Below are positions 1 to 11,120 of a stretch of 64,000 nt of DNA, in pieces. The first letter of the stretch is position 1, and every line of letters starts with the position of its first letter. The stretch comes from Tetradesmus obliquus. Taxonomy: Eukaryota; Chlorophyta; Chlorophyceae; Sphaeropleales; Scenedesmaceae. The position numbers and the translations under genes were made by a program. The notes beneath the pieces were generated by a model, which saw only the letters and a program-made list of their open reading frames with translations, was not told the origin of the DNA and ran no database searches. The DNA is taken from positions 2,530,501 through 2,594,500 of the forward strand of contig CP126205.1 of assembly GCA_030272155.1 (NCBI GenBank), in the 5' to 3' direction.

Positions 1-469
1 CTTTGTTTGTGTGGAAGACGGTGATGATGACCAAATGACTTGATCTTATCTATGAACGGCGTTGCCCCGCAGCAGCAGCCTGGCACGCAGCACCATGCTA
101 GCATGCGTGTGTGCTACCAGGCTGCTGCTGCGTCGCAGGCGGCGCTGACTGTTGAGACAAAGGTCCTGAACCGTTACACATCAATTGAACTTATTGCTGC
201 TGTGTTTTGATGAGACTTGTTCAAGATTTGACATCTCCGCTGCAGTGCTGTGCCTAGAGCGCGCACTGCAGTCATGTATGTGTCAAGCACAATCTCATCT
301 GCATTGCCACATGCACCAGAGTGTCTCTCTTCTGTTTTGTTTCAGCACGCCACGTTTGTACGCAATTGAATATGTGCGTACTACAAGCCCTCACCCAATA
401 ATTTCATCGACTTTCTTATCTCCACACATCTGCATCATTCAAACATGCTTGTGCATGCGATGCCTGCTT

Positions 470-541
470 GTGCGCAGGCTGTCGATTTTTTTGCAATATG
501 ACAAGCCTTCCCATCCAGATGGCCTCATCGTCTGTTTCATG
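470..541 (+). repeat. Decayed copy of the PRP28 Q-motif exon start
   Basis: An acceptor-like cag is followed by a degraded version of the first bases of the 602-785 exon (gctgtcgatttt, then atgacaagcc and ccatccagatggcctc). The flanking upstream text (catgcgatgcctgcttgtgc) also resembles that before the true exon, so the unit is intron end plus exon start. Confidence 0.7.
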
Positions 542-601
542 TCAACACATCTGCTATGCAACATGTGTGTTTGCATGCCATGCCCTCTGCTTTGTGCTCA
601 G

Positions 602-3600
602 GCCGTCGACTTTGTGCAGTATGACAAGCCCTCTCCCATCCAGATGGCCTCCATCCCTCTGGGCCTGAAGCAGCTGGACGTCATCGGAGTGGCAGAGACA
701 GGCAGCGGCAAGACAGCGGCCTTTGTCATCCCCATGCTGTGCTACATCATGCGGCAGCCAGTCATGGACGAGAGCAACTACGCAGGTGCGCTGGCACATC
801 TTGCATTGTTGCGTACTGCAGGCTCATGTCATGATGCCGATTATTTGTTGTGGCTGTTACATGTGTGAAGAGGGTGTTGGCGGCACCAAATCGGTGTGCG
901 CCTGGCTTTGGCTCACAAGCATAGCTTGTCACAACCACGTCTGGTGCATAGCTTGTGGTAGACAGCCGCCTTTGTCATCCCCATGCTGTGCTACATCATG
1001 CGGCAGCCCTTCATGGACGAGAGCAACTACGCAGGTACGATGGCGGGCTGCTACAGCCAATGAACAGCTGCATTGAGCCATGAGAGGCGCAGCACGACTG
1101 CATGTGTGCTGTGCGGACCTGTACCAAGCAGGGCTGGATCGGCCCGCATGCCAGTGCGTCTGGTGCTGAGGGTTGGCAGAACGTATGTGGAGATGGCGCA
1201 GAGCTAGCATCCTCGTCTCCGTGATGCCACCCATCTGTCCTGCTCGAAACTCACCAGCTTTTGCTGCCGCGCTGCTGCTGCGCCTGCAGACGGCCCGTAC
1301 GCTGTGGTGCTTGCGCCCACGCGTGAGCTGGCGCAGCAGATTGAGGAGGAGACAGTGAAGCTGGCCAAGTACACAGACTTCAAGTAAGTGCGCCGCGCCT
1401 GCTGTTGCATTATAATTGTGATATCCCGAGCTATGTGCATGCATGGTAGCTGTGCAGCAGATTGAGGAGGAGACAGTGAAGCTGGCCAAGTACACAGACT
1501 TCAAGTGAGTGTGTTGCTTGTGCTGCTGCCTCAAGAGCAGTAGAAGATTTGTACATGCGTGTGTTTTGTGCATCAAGTTGAGGAGGAGACGGTCAAGCTG
1601 GCCAAGTACAAAGAACTTTAAGCAAGTCGCTGCTGCTGCCTCGCATCAGTCGAAGCCATGTGTGCTTGGCTGTGGCCTTCATTTACATGCTCAGTGTCAC
1701 CCGAGCCCTCCGAGTGGCGAACATAGCAGTAACCATCTTAATCACCATTGTAAGCCTCCCATCTGCAGTCCGTTGCATTGCATGCTGCAACTGGCTCCGA
1801 CTTGAATGCACACACTGCTACTGCTCATCCGCACTGCGCTCCTCTGCTGCAGGGTGACATCGGTGGTGGGCGGGCAGTCGATTGAAGAGCAGGGCAGCAA
1901 GCTGCGCCGCGGCTGCGAGATTGTCATTGCAACACCCGGCCGCCTGCTGGACTGCATCGAGCGCCACTACTGCGTGCTGAATCAGTGCAACTACGTGGTG
2001 CTTGATGAGGCAGATCGCATGATCGACCTGGGCTTCGAGCCGCAGGTGGGCTGCTGGAGATGTGCCAGTATGTTGGCTGTATGTATGACCGCGTGTTTGA
2101 CTGCGCGATTGACCAGTATAACCTGTGTGGTGCTGGATGAGGCAGATGGCATGATCCACCTGGGCTTCGAGCCGCAGGTGAGCTGCTGGACGTTTGACCG
2201 CATGTTTGACTGTATGTTTAGACCGCGTGTTTGACTGCGTAATTGACCAGCATAACCTGTGTGGTGCTGGATGAGGCAGATCGCATGATCGATCTGGGCT
2301 TTGAGCCGCAGGTGGGCTGCTGGAGGTTTGACCACGTGTTTGACTGTATGTTTTGACCGCTTGTTTGACTGCGTGATTGACCAGTGCTACTACGTGGTGC
2401 TTGATGAGGCGGATCGCATGATTGATCTGGGCTTTGAGCCACAGGTGGGCTGCTGGAAGTTTGACCGCGAGTTGACCGCGCATGTGACTGCATGTTCTGT
2501 GTATGTTTTGCTGCTGATGCTGCTGCTGATGCTGCTGTTGCTGCTGAACTTTGACCACAGGTGCAAGCAGTGCTTGACGCGATGCCTCATGCTACACTCA
2601 AGCCCGAGGACGAAAACACGGAGCTGGACCAGAAGCGCACCTACCGCACCACCTACATGTTCAGTGCAACCATGCCGCCAGCAGTCGAGCGGCTGGCGCG
2701 CAAATACCTGCGCAGGTGGGGCAGGTTTAGGTTGATAAGTCTATCGGTCGAGTTTGTTCGTGCTCCTCTGTAAGCCCTGTTGCTATAGCAGCACTACATG
2801 TTCAGCGCCACCATGCCGCCAGCAGTGGAGCGGCTGGCGCGCAAGTACCTGCGCAGGTAAAGGCATAATCAGGATTCAGGGTCAAACCTTATGCTCCTAC
2901 TAGGAATTGCATTTGATGCCATGTGCTGTGTCTTGTGTGAGCACTGTGCCCCAAGCTATGCTGTTGTAGCCAGGTTCAGTTCTGCGTCTTCCTGTGTCTG
3001 TACTGGCACGCCTGTGCAACAGCTTCTTCCTCCTGCTGCTGCTGCTGCTGCTGCCGCTGCGCCAGGCCCATTGTGGTCAACATCGGCCGTGCGGGTATGG
3101 CTGGCGAGAACGTGACGCAGCGCGTGATCATGATCAAGGAGAACGAGAAGGCGCACAGGTGCGCGAGTGTGCATGCATGTGCATGTGATTGTATAAAAGG
3201 GGCTGCATGTCAAAGCGATGTGTTAATGTGCGCCTGACAGCAGCAGCTACATTGATGTATGCGTGCGATGAGGATGTGAAGCAAACGTGCAGCTGCAGAG
3301 TGGCGGCGCTGTGAGATGGTGCAAGAAGATGCTGCTGCCGTTTGTTGTGCATGCTGTGCTCTGAGCTGGACTTGATCCACGGGAAGAAGGTCACCATGAC
3401 TGAATCACTTTTCACGTGTCCAAGACAGCAACACACATGTTTTTGTACACCTATCCACCCCACAGGCTGTCGTCTGAGCTGGACATGATCCACGAGAAGA
3501 AGGTCATCGTGTTTGTCAACACCAAGCACGATTGCCTGCGCTAACCGTATGTGTCTGTGCTGCTTTCCTGCAGGCTACGTCTGAGCTGGACATGATTCAT

Positions 3601-6085
3601 TAAAAGCAAACCCACCACTTTTGTATCACCCTTGATGCATCCAACGGTCTGTGTTTGCACCCATCCACCCCACAGGCTGTCATCGGAGCTGGACATGATC
3701 CACGAGGAGAAGGTCATCGTGTTTGTAAACTCCAAGCACCATTGCTCGCGCTGATTTCATTTGTCTGTGCTGCTTGCCTGCCGGCTGTCGTCTGAGCTGG
3801 ACATGATCCATGAGAAGAAGGTCATCGTGTTTGTCAACACCAAGCGCCACTGTTTGCACTAATCCCATGTGTCTGTGCTGCTTGCCTGCAGGCTGTCATC
3901 CTGCTGGACATGATCCATGAGAAGAAGGTCATCGTGTTTGTGAACACCAAGCACCACTGTTTGCACTAATCCCATGTGTCTGTGCTGCTTGCCTGCAGGC
4001 TGTCGTCTGAGCTGGACATGATCCACGAGAAGAAGGTCATCGTGTTTGTCAACACCAAGCGCCAGTGCGACAACGTGTACGCGCACCTGGAGGACGCGGG
4101 CTACCACTGCACCGTGCTGCACGGAGGGCGCACACAGGACCAGCGCGAGGTGGGGAAATGCAGTGCGGCACGGTGTTTGTGTGTTTGTGTGTTTGATTGT
4201 TTGTTTGTTTGCTGGCGCAGTGTGATGCGGGCTACAACTGCGCTGGCTGCATGCAAAACCAGCTTGCGCAAGGTGTGTGACATCTGCAGCGTGGTGTTGT
4301 TGATGGTGAGATGCATGTTGCAGATTGTGTGTATATGTTCGCGGGGCGGCGGTGTGCGGCTGCCACTGCATCGTGCTTCGCGGACGACGCACACAGGACC
4401 AGCGCAAGGTGAGTGATGTTTTCATTGATGTGCTGTGTGTTTAATTGTTTGCTGGCGGTGTATAATGCAGGCAACCACTGCACCGTGCTGCACGGAGGAG
4501 GCACACAGGACTAGCGCGAGGTGGGAACAAACAAAGTGCGGCGCTGTGTTTGCGAGTTTGTTTGTTTGTTTGCCGGCGGAGTGTGATGGGGGCTACCATT
4601 GCACCGTGCTGCACGGCGGCCGCACACAGGACCAGCGCGAGGTGAGCAGCATGGCATCACATTCTTGGTTTACTTGGTAACTTGATTGCCAGCATTGGGT
4701 GCCTGCAGCTGCTAATGTCGAGCTTTGAACATTGATGTGTGCTGCATGGCACAGTGGCATGCGGCGTGTCTTGCTGCCTGCAGCTTCATCGGGCTCTGGT
4801 GGCTGTCCCTGACAGCTGGTTTAAATTATGTTTGACCGCGTTTGACTAGTTTTGATTGTGTTTGACTAGTTTTGGCGATGTGTGTCGTGGTGTGATTGGG
4901 TGCAGACCTCCATGAAGGCCTTCACTGGGGACACTTTATAACATGCTCATTGCCTGGGCTCTGGTGTTGCTTCCACAGCTGGACTAGAAAGCGTCATTTG
5001 ACTGTGTTTGACCATGTTTGACCATGTTTGACCGTGTTTGACCGGCTGCAGATCTCCATCAAGGGCTTCAAGGAGGACACCTACAACGTGCTCATCGCCA
5101 CAGACGTGGCAGGGCGTGGTATCGACGTGCCTGATGTGGCTCTGGTCATCAACTACGACATGCCCAATAACATTGAGGCATACACACACAGGTGAGGCAT
5201 GCAGCTAGTTAGATGGGGCTGATTCAGTGACAGCCTGCCTCTGCTGAGTTGCTCGAAGCGCGTCATCAACTATGCCATGCCCAACAACGTTGAAGCATAC
5301 ACACACAGGTGGACATGCAGCTAGTCAGCATGGGGGTGGTTGGTTGAACTCTGCAGTGCAGACATGCGCAATGCAGCACATGCTTGCATAACATGCGGCA
5401 GCACATCGTGTGTATGTTGTGCTGTGCACCATTCACATAGTCTCGGTTAACCATGGTGCCGTGTCGATGACCAAGGCGATGCTTCTGCCTTGCTTGCTTG
5501 CAGGATTGGCCGCACGGGTCGTGCTGGCCGTAAGGGAACAGCCATCACATTCCTTACAGGTAGGTTGAGCGCTGCCGACTTTGCATGTGCCAGCATCATG
5601 CATGCCTGATTTACTGCTGCTATCGCTGTACTACAGCAAGGTCTCATGCTTTCGGCGCCGCTATGCGTGATTTATGTGCTGTCACCTTTTAACGCATGAA
5701 GGGCATCTGCTGCAAGCTGGTGCATTCTGCAGTGCGGTCTTGCTGATGCAGCATGCCCTACTGCTCTGTGCAGTTTATAACCCTGCCTGCCAACACCACA
5801 GCTGTCCCTTGATGCTGCTGTTGTTGCTGGTTTGTGTTGCTGTGCTGCTGCTGCGAGGGCGGCAACAGTGAGGTCTTCTACGTCATCTGTTGTTATTGTG
5901 ATCGTTATATGTTGTTATTTTGCTGTCCTGCAGGCGGCGACAGCGAGGTCTTCTACGACCTCAAGCGCCTGCTGGAGGAGAGCAAGGCGGTGGTGCCCCC
6001 TGAGCTGGCGCGCAGCGAGGCAGCCAAGCAGAAGCCAGGCGGCGTCAGCCAGAAGCGAGACAGCATCCAGTACGCCAAGAAGTGA
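602..6085 (+). CDS. PRP28: PRP28/DDX23-type DEAD-box spliceosomal ATPase (5' end off window)
   Basis: By homology this is the ATPase that displaces U1 from the 5' splice site so that the tri-snRNP can be activated in the nucleus. The visible exons are 602-785, 1290-1383, 1853-2045, 2561-2715, 3066-3158, 3999-4149, 5052-5191, 5504-5559 and 5934-6085. All junction phases agree and give 405 residues. Motifs in order are Q ([13 protein letters not shown]), I (AETGSGKT), Ia (PTRELAQQ), Ib (TPGR), II (DEAD), III (SAT), IV (VIVFVNT), V ([10 protein letters not shown]) and VI ([10 protein letters not shown]). The segments [23 protein letters not shown] and [15 protein letters not shown], and the C-terminal [10 protein letters not shown], point to PRP28 rather than other DEAD-box families. 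The N-terminal third of the family is not found in bases 1-601, so the gene probably starts left of the window. Its introns are full of decayed copies of its own exon edges. Confidence 0.9.
962..1037 (+). repeat. Copy of the 3' edge of PRP28 exon 602-785
   Basis: This repeats the coding bases for [13 protein letters not shown] and DESNYA with few changes, followed by a donor-like ggtacg. It lies in the intron directly after the true exon. Confidence 0.85.
1453..1624 (+). repeat. Two copies of the 3' edge of PRP28 exon 1290-1383
   Basis: The copies at 1453-1506 and about 1570-1622 repeat the bases for [16 protein letters not shown]. The first keeps a donor-like gtgagt and the second is more decayed. 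Both lie in the intron after the parent exon. Confidence 0.8.
2112..2446 (+). repeat. Three tandem copies of the PRP28 DEAD-box exon edge
   Basis: Copies at about 2129-2176, 2258-2311 and 2392-2443 follow the true exon end (1993-2045). Each repeats the bases for [17 protein letters not shown] and then gtg[ag]gctgctgg. The spacing is 130-136 bp. Intron text with tttgaccgcgtgtttgactg is repeated with them, so the unit covers exon edge plus intron start. One copy reads [10 protein letters not shown]. Confidence 0.9.
2780..2858 (+). repeat. Copy of the 3' edge of PRP28 exon 2561-2715
   Basis: This repeats the bases for [21 protein letters not shown] (split: [21 protein letters not shown]) with a donor-like gtaaag. 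It lies about 140 bp downstream of the parent. Confidence 0.85.
3355..3993 (+). repeat. Six tandem copies of the PRP28 motif-IV exon start
   Basis: Copies begin near 3362, 3464, 3573, 3675, 3782 and 3891, before the true exon at 3999. Most carry an acceptor (ctgcaggctgtc or cacaggctgtc), then bases for [19 protein letters not shown], then a tail such as caccactgtttgcactaatccc. The spacing is 102-109 bp. Some are nearly perfect and others are internally deleted. Confidence 0.9.
4340..4645 (+). repeat. Three copies of the PRP28 [17 protein letters not shown] exon edge
   Basis: Copies at about 4346-4409, 4466-4520 and 4588-4641 repeat the 3' edge of exon 3999-4149 together with the following gtg[ag]g donor and a tttgtttgtttgctggcg intron segment. 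Spacing is about 120 bp. Confidence 0.85.
4900..4957 (+). repeat. Decayed copy of PRP28 exon 5052-5191 start
   Basis: A tgcag acceptor is followed by text matching [16 protein letters not shown] at reduced identity, with an in-frame stop. It lies about 145 bp before the true exon. Confidence 0.7.
5255..5310 (+). repeat. Copy of PRP28 exon 5052-5191 end
   Basis: This repeats the bases for [16 protein letters not shown] and the gtggacatgcagctag intron start. It lies about 118 bp after the parent edge. Confidence 0.85.
5853..5886 (+). repeat. Short copy of the last PRP28 exon start
   Basis: The text gagggcggcaacagtgaggt and following cttctacg matches the GGDSEVFY start of the terminal exon at 5934. 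Confidence 0.7.
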
Positions 6086-7215
6086 TGAGTTGCAGGCGCA
6101 AATGGTTCTGGAAGGGTGGCAATGGCTGCTTGTTGGATGCCGCTGTGTGAGCTGCAGGATGGGTGACAAGGACAGTCGGCAGCGTCTGCTGGGGGCAATG
6201 TGTTGACCATGTTTGACTGCCGCTGCAGCAGCAGCAGCTGGGCCCTAGCTGGGCACGCAACACAGAGGCATATGCTTTGGCAGCGTTCCTGCATGGTTGG
6301 CGCACTGGTCACTACTGCGCGATGGACACTGCGCAGCAGTAAGTTGTTTTTGGATGGGTGTGGCAGCTGTTGCTGCAGCCGTGTTTGCAAGCTGCATGCT
6401 GAGTGGGCCTGGCTGGACTTGCAGGATGTGATTTTGCAGCCATACGGCTGCAGCCGCAGTAACAGGCAATTGTATGTTGAGGAGCCGTGTTGTGATGTCC
6501 GTTTTCACCCATCTGCAGCAGCAGCAGCAGTTCTAGCACAGCAACAAGTGCCGCAATGCTGCAGCCAGTTGGGCGCAGACTGCAGCTTGTTGTGCACGTG
6601 CATTGTTGTCACATGCGTCAAATGGGCTCCAGGTGAACTTGACAGGCTGTGCTCTAGCAGTGTCTGTGGGATCTTGATGTGGGTGGAAGGGGAGCCGTAA
6701 CTGGGCTGAGATGTGATACTCCGCATCATGATCTGGGAGATGTGTCACATACGTTTCCTGTGTTACTGTGCAACCCTCACACCGGACGAGTAGCTTCAGC
6801 AAGTAGTCGTAACTGCTCTGCTGTTGGGTGGCCGGAGTGCTCTACTCCTGGGTGAGACTTCGCACAGGAACCAGCAGAGCACGTGAACTTACAAGAAATA
6901 TTTCTTAGCCGCAAAAACGAGCATCCGTGCGGCTACTCGTGGCAAAGCTCGGAGTACTGTCACCACGGATAGACCCCACGGGTAGCACCGTAGTAGTGTC
7001 ACATCAACTTGAACTCAGCATGTAACAGTTGCGCGCCACTTGCAGGAAATGTATTTAACCCCCGTAATGACCCTTCGTGTATGTATATGTCAACAACGGC
7101 TCACCGGAGCTTCGTCAACCTGCTCGGGTAACCTGATCTCTGCTTGAACGGGCGCGCCATACTGCCCAACAGCAACGCAGCCTTGGTTCAGTTCGTGCGT
7201 TCCAACATAATAAAA
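6086..7215. other. Intergenic, PRP28 3' flank and LRR-A 5' flank
   Basis: I see no gene here. CAG runs lie near 6226 and 6518. A TGTAA lies at about 7020 but is far from the PRP28 stop. Confidence 0.5.
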
Positions 7216-10190
7216 ATGATGTGGTGGGAGATAGTAGATGCTAACCGGGGCATGCGCAGCCCGCTGGGGCACGACTGCCTGCCCTTGGTGCTGCAGCAAG
7301 GAGTGGAGGACCTGCAGACAGCCTGCACCCTGCTGCAAACCTCCAAAGCCATGCGGGATGCTGCTCTGGCACACTGCTCAGTGCAGCTTGAGTTCAAAGC
7401 AGGTGAGCTGACTGCTCTGGTAGCGTGCTATGCTGCTGGACAATCCTTGATCCCGGCACTACCTCTTATGCTGTGCGTGCTGCTGCTCGATGTGATGCAG
7501 TGCAATGTGTGCATCAATGTGCTGTGTCTGTGTTGAGCTTTCGCTCTGGTCACCAGCCTGAAAGCTGCATCAGCATGGTAGCAAGTCACCGCTTGGTGCT
7601 GTCCTGCTGTTATGCTGCAACTGTTTCGTCTGCCGTTAATGGCAATATTGACCCGGCCGCTGCTGCCGCTGCTGTTGCTGCTCTGCTGTTTTGCTGCTCG
7701 CAGGCAAGATAGATCACGTGGATCGCGTTGCTGCATGGATCAACAAGTTTGGCTCCCTGCTGGGATCCTTGCAATGCACATGAGCCATCCAACCAGCAAG
7801 CTCCCAGGGCTGAACGAAGCGGAGCGAGCAGCAGCATTTGCAGCACTCGGCAAGGCCCTGAACCAAGCAGCAGCAACGCCTCACAGCCTGCGCCTGCGTT
7901 CCTGCAAGCTGGAAGTTGCCGACTGGGACTGTGCACACATCCTACAGCAGCTGCCGGTCAACACATTGACCAGTCTGGACTTACAGCTGGACCTCACAGG
8001 GCCCTGCGATGAGGCTGAATGTGTGCAGCGGCTTGCAGGAGTGAGGGCTGCACTGCCGCAGCTGCAGCAGCTGCGCGAGCTGTCACTCACAGTTGACTGT
8101 ATCACCTCTCGTGGCTTTGGAGATGCCCACTTGAAGCACGTGGACCCGCTGCTGCTGCAGCCGGGACAGCAGCCACTGCTGGGCCTCACATACCTAACCA
8201 GCCTCAAGCTCAACGCACTCTGGTCCTTTGAGTGAGTTCCATTTGTACTTGCCGCTGTCTTTGCTGCAGCGCTTGCCACAGGTCAATCCAGCCGCAAATG
8301 ATGTTTACCATATTGTGGCAGTCCTGCAGCTGCAGGCGTTGCTGTCCAGCACATAATAGCTGCTGCTTGCTTGCAGGATGCCGCAGCACCTGCCGTCCTG
8401 CACTCCTGTGGTCTGCCTGCGCTGCAGCACATGTGTTACAACACACGCACTGACGTGACACCAGATGTAACAACCATCCATATGCTTACTCCCTAGCACT
8501 GCTGCACCGTGCAATGATTAGTATCCATGACGGTGCCTGGACCCACGTGTAACGATCGCCTCTCAATTGCCTGCAGGACGCTGCGGCACCTGCCGGCCAG
8601 CCTGCTGGAGCTGGACTATATTTGGGATTATGATGCAGCGAGCCACCCGCTGAACCTGGCACACCTCACAGCACTCACCAAGCTGGCAACAGGTGTGTGC
8701 GGCAGAGCACTGCAGCAGTTGCTTCGACAGTCGCCAGCTTGTGTTGGTGTCTGTTTGCTGGGCATCACCAAGATTCAGGTAGATTATAGCCGCAGGCATG
8801 TTCATGGTATGCAGTGGAGTATGTTGGCATTGTCGCCAAGCTGTTGGTGTTCAAGGCACATGCTGCTTGCTGCTCAAAGAACCGCCAAACATGCTGGGGC
8901 TATCTGGCTAATGGGGGCTTGGTATCTTCATACGGTCAGTAGTACAGCATTTAACATGCCGCAGGCAACAGTACAGTGACTCACTATGCTGCTTGTGAGG
9001 GCTGTAGTTGTGCCTAGTTTCTCCTTCATTGGTTGGGCAGTGGTTTGGGCAGTGCAAATCACCCTCGCCAAAGCGTGAACTCCAGTCTCCCAGCCTTGGG
9101 CGGTGTTCAAATGCAACAGTGTGTGCATGTTCTGTCACAGCAATGACAACCACAGCATAGACTCCACTTGCCCCTGCCACTCGGCTACAAGTATGCTGCT
9201 GCTGCTGCTGCTGCTGCTCCTGCTGCTGCTCCTGCTGCTGCTGCAGGCGAGCACGTCCCCGTCTTCAGTGATGCCCAGCTGCCACGCAGCCTGCGGCACC
9301 TGGTGTGCGGACGCTTGCAAGACATACAGCCGCTGCTGCCGCTGCGCTACCTGCGGCGCCTGGACATCCAGAGCAGCCGCAGCACAGCAGCAGAGCTAGA
9401 TCGCCTGAGCAGCCTCACCGCGCTCACACAGATCAGCCTGGGCTACCGCCAAATTGACTGCCTCAACACAGCCCACTGTGTAGGTGTGGATGAGCGTAGC
9501 ATGGCGCCGAGTGCCGCATGTGCAGCCTGGCCTGCGCTGTCCTGCAAGCTGCGGCAGCTGCACATCGAGGTCATATATGAATTCCGCACAGAAGACCCGG
9601 CCCTGCGGGGCCTCAGTGCAGCAGCAGTGGCGGCGATCGGCAGCTTGTCCGCGCTCACAAGCCTGAAGTTGACCTTCGTAGACAGCCTGGAGGCCACCCC
9701 CACGCAGCTGGCAGAGGCGCTGCGCCGCTGCACAGCGCTGCAGCAGCTGAGCCTGGGCTGTGTGGAGCTGCAGTGGCTGCCGGCGGGCCAAGCAGCAGAA
9801 GATGATGATGATGAGGATCAAGCCAAGGCAGCTGGCATGGAGGCAGTGGCTGCAGCGGTTGCCAGCCTTCCAAGCCTGCAGAGCTTGAGTATTTTTGAGC
9901 TGCCGCTCAGCGTGCAGGCGACAGCCACGCTGGCATCAGCAGCAGCAGGCACGCAGCTGACGATGCTGCAGCTAGATGGCTGCGGCGTGACACCTGCAGG
10001 GCTGGCTGCGATAGCGCTGGGGTTGCCGAACCTGCGTCACCTGGATGCTGACGTGCATGGTGATGTCACTGCTGTGATTCCAGTGCTGGCCAGGCTGCCG
10101 CTGCAGCGGCTGCAGCTGGGGCATATTTGCACGTTCAGTACAGAGTCGCTGGCCGTGTTTCTGCCAAGTTGGAGGTCACTGCTGCGTTAG
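7216..10190 (+). pseudogene. F-box-like/LRR gene A, one frameshift
   Basis: Exons are 7216-7402, 7704-8231, 8577-8692 and 9247-10190, with the same intron positions and phases (1, 2, 1) as copies B and C. The N-terminus (LPLVLQQGVEDLQTACTLL, then TSKAMRDAAL) resembles an F-box, which would make this a substrate receptor of an SCF ubiquitin ligase. That role is inference. The rest is leucine-rich-repeat sequence such as LTSLDLQLDL, LPLRYLRRLDIQ and LPLQRLQLGH. The spliced length is not a multiple of three: in exon 2 the frame that reads GSLLGSLQ meets a stop near 7775, while the continuing homologous frame (SKLPGLNEAERAAAF) starts one base over, so there is one indel relative to B and C. It could be a recent pseudogene or a sequencing error. 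A (CTG)n run forms the 3' splice site of exon 4. Confidence 0.75.
9191..9246 (+). repeat. (CTG)n run ending at the LRR-A exon-4 acceptor
   Basis: About 17 CTG or CTC units end in ctgcag directly before the exon at 9247, so the microsatellite is the polypyrimidine-like tract of this intron. Confidence 0.9.
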
Positions 10191-10362
10191 ACAGGCATTG
10201 TGTGGCGGGGTTGGCGTGGCATAGCCCTGGTGGTGTGCTTTGATGAGAATAGGACGATTCCATGCGTAGTGGAAGCATAACTGCGCACCTTCAAGCAATG
10301 CTTGATGGGTGTGCTTTTGGGCATGTGACGTGTGTGATGACTTGATTGGTGGTGAGTGCAGC

Positions 10363-10629
10363 AGGTGGCAGCAGGCACGCAGCTGTCGCGGCTGCATGTG
10401 GAGGGCTGCGGAGTGACTGCTGCTGGGCTGAGTGTGATTGCACTTGGATTGCCTAAACCTACGAAACTTAGATGTGCGCAATTCTGATCACGCTGGTGTT
10501 GATGCTGTGATGCCGCTGCTGGGTAGGCTGCCGCTGCAGCGGCTGCATTTGGGTCCTGTGTGGTCCAGCAGCCAGGCGGAGTTGTTGGCAGTGTTCCTGC
10601 CAAACTGGCGCGTGCTGCTGCGGGGTTGA
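10363..10629 (+). pseudogene. Partial 3' duplicate of LRR gene A
   Basis: This repeats the last ~90 codons of exon 4: AAGTQLSRL, then GCGVTAAGLSVIALGLP, then after a frame change MPLLGRLPLQRLHLGP and LAVFLPNWRVLLRG with its own stop. It has no upstream exons. It is a tandem 3'-end duplication that has decayed. Confidence 0.8.
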
Positions 10630-11050
10630 CGCTGTCAGGCGGTTGCGTGGACCTGGCATAGGACAGCTGGATTTGTCTAGAATTCGTCAATTTACAGCTG
10701 GACTTGCAGAATGCAAGCAGTTGGGCCTTCGCTGTACTCTGGATGTAAGTCAAGCGAGACGTGCGCTACAGCTGACTCGCAGATTGGATCTGCTGCAGCC
10801 GCTGCACAACCGCAACAACTGCAGCAATGCTGGAGCCAGTTGGGGTGCAGGCTGGTGCTTGTTGCGCACGTGTGTAAATCGGACGCGGGGTATGTGAAGA
10901 GATCTGCTTCAGCAGCGACAATGACCGTGTGTGTTTTTCCTCCCGCATGTAACGTGTGTCACGTCAGTTTACATGCTGTGCCCACGACTTGCAACACCTG
11001 GGCAACTCCCACCGTCCATCAAACAAGCAGCACAACATGCTGATTCTTTA

Positions 11051-11120
11051 CTTTGCCCAATAAGCCTGTCATTGGCTCCCCAAACCGGCAAGGTTATAAC
11101 CTCAATTACCCGTGTGTAAC
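11051..11120 (+). repeat. Shared 3'-terminal motif ending at a TGTAA
   Basis: The ~45 bases starting ttgcccaataagcctgtc match those at 56281 (ttgcccaaggagcctgtc) with about five differences, through ggctccccaaac and ggc.aggtt. Both copies are followed within about 25 bases by TGTAA, the usual green-algal polyadenylation signal. Here it lies at the end of the LRR-A transcription direction. Confidence 0.6.

Noticed and set aside
6840-6960. tRNA-like text near ggccggagtgctctactcctgg
   Set aside because: I could not fold a full cloverleaf with A and B boxes at the right spacing.
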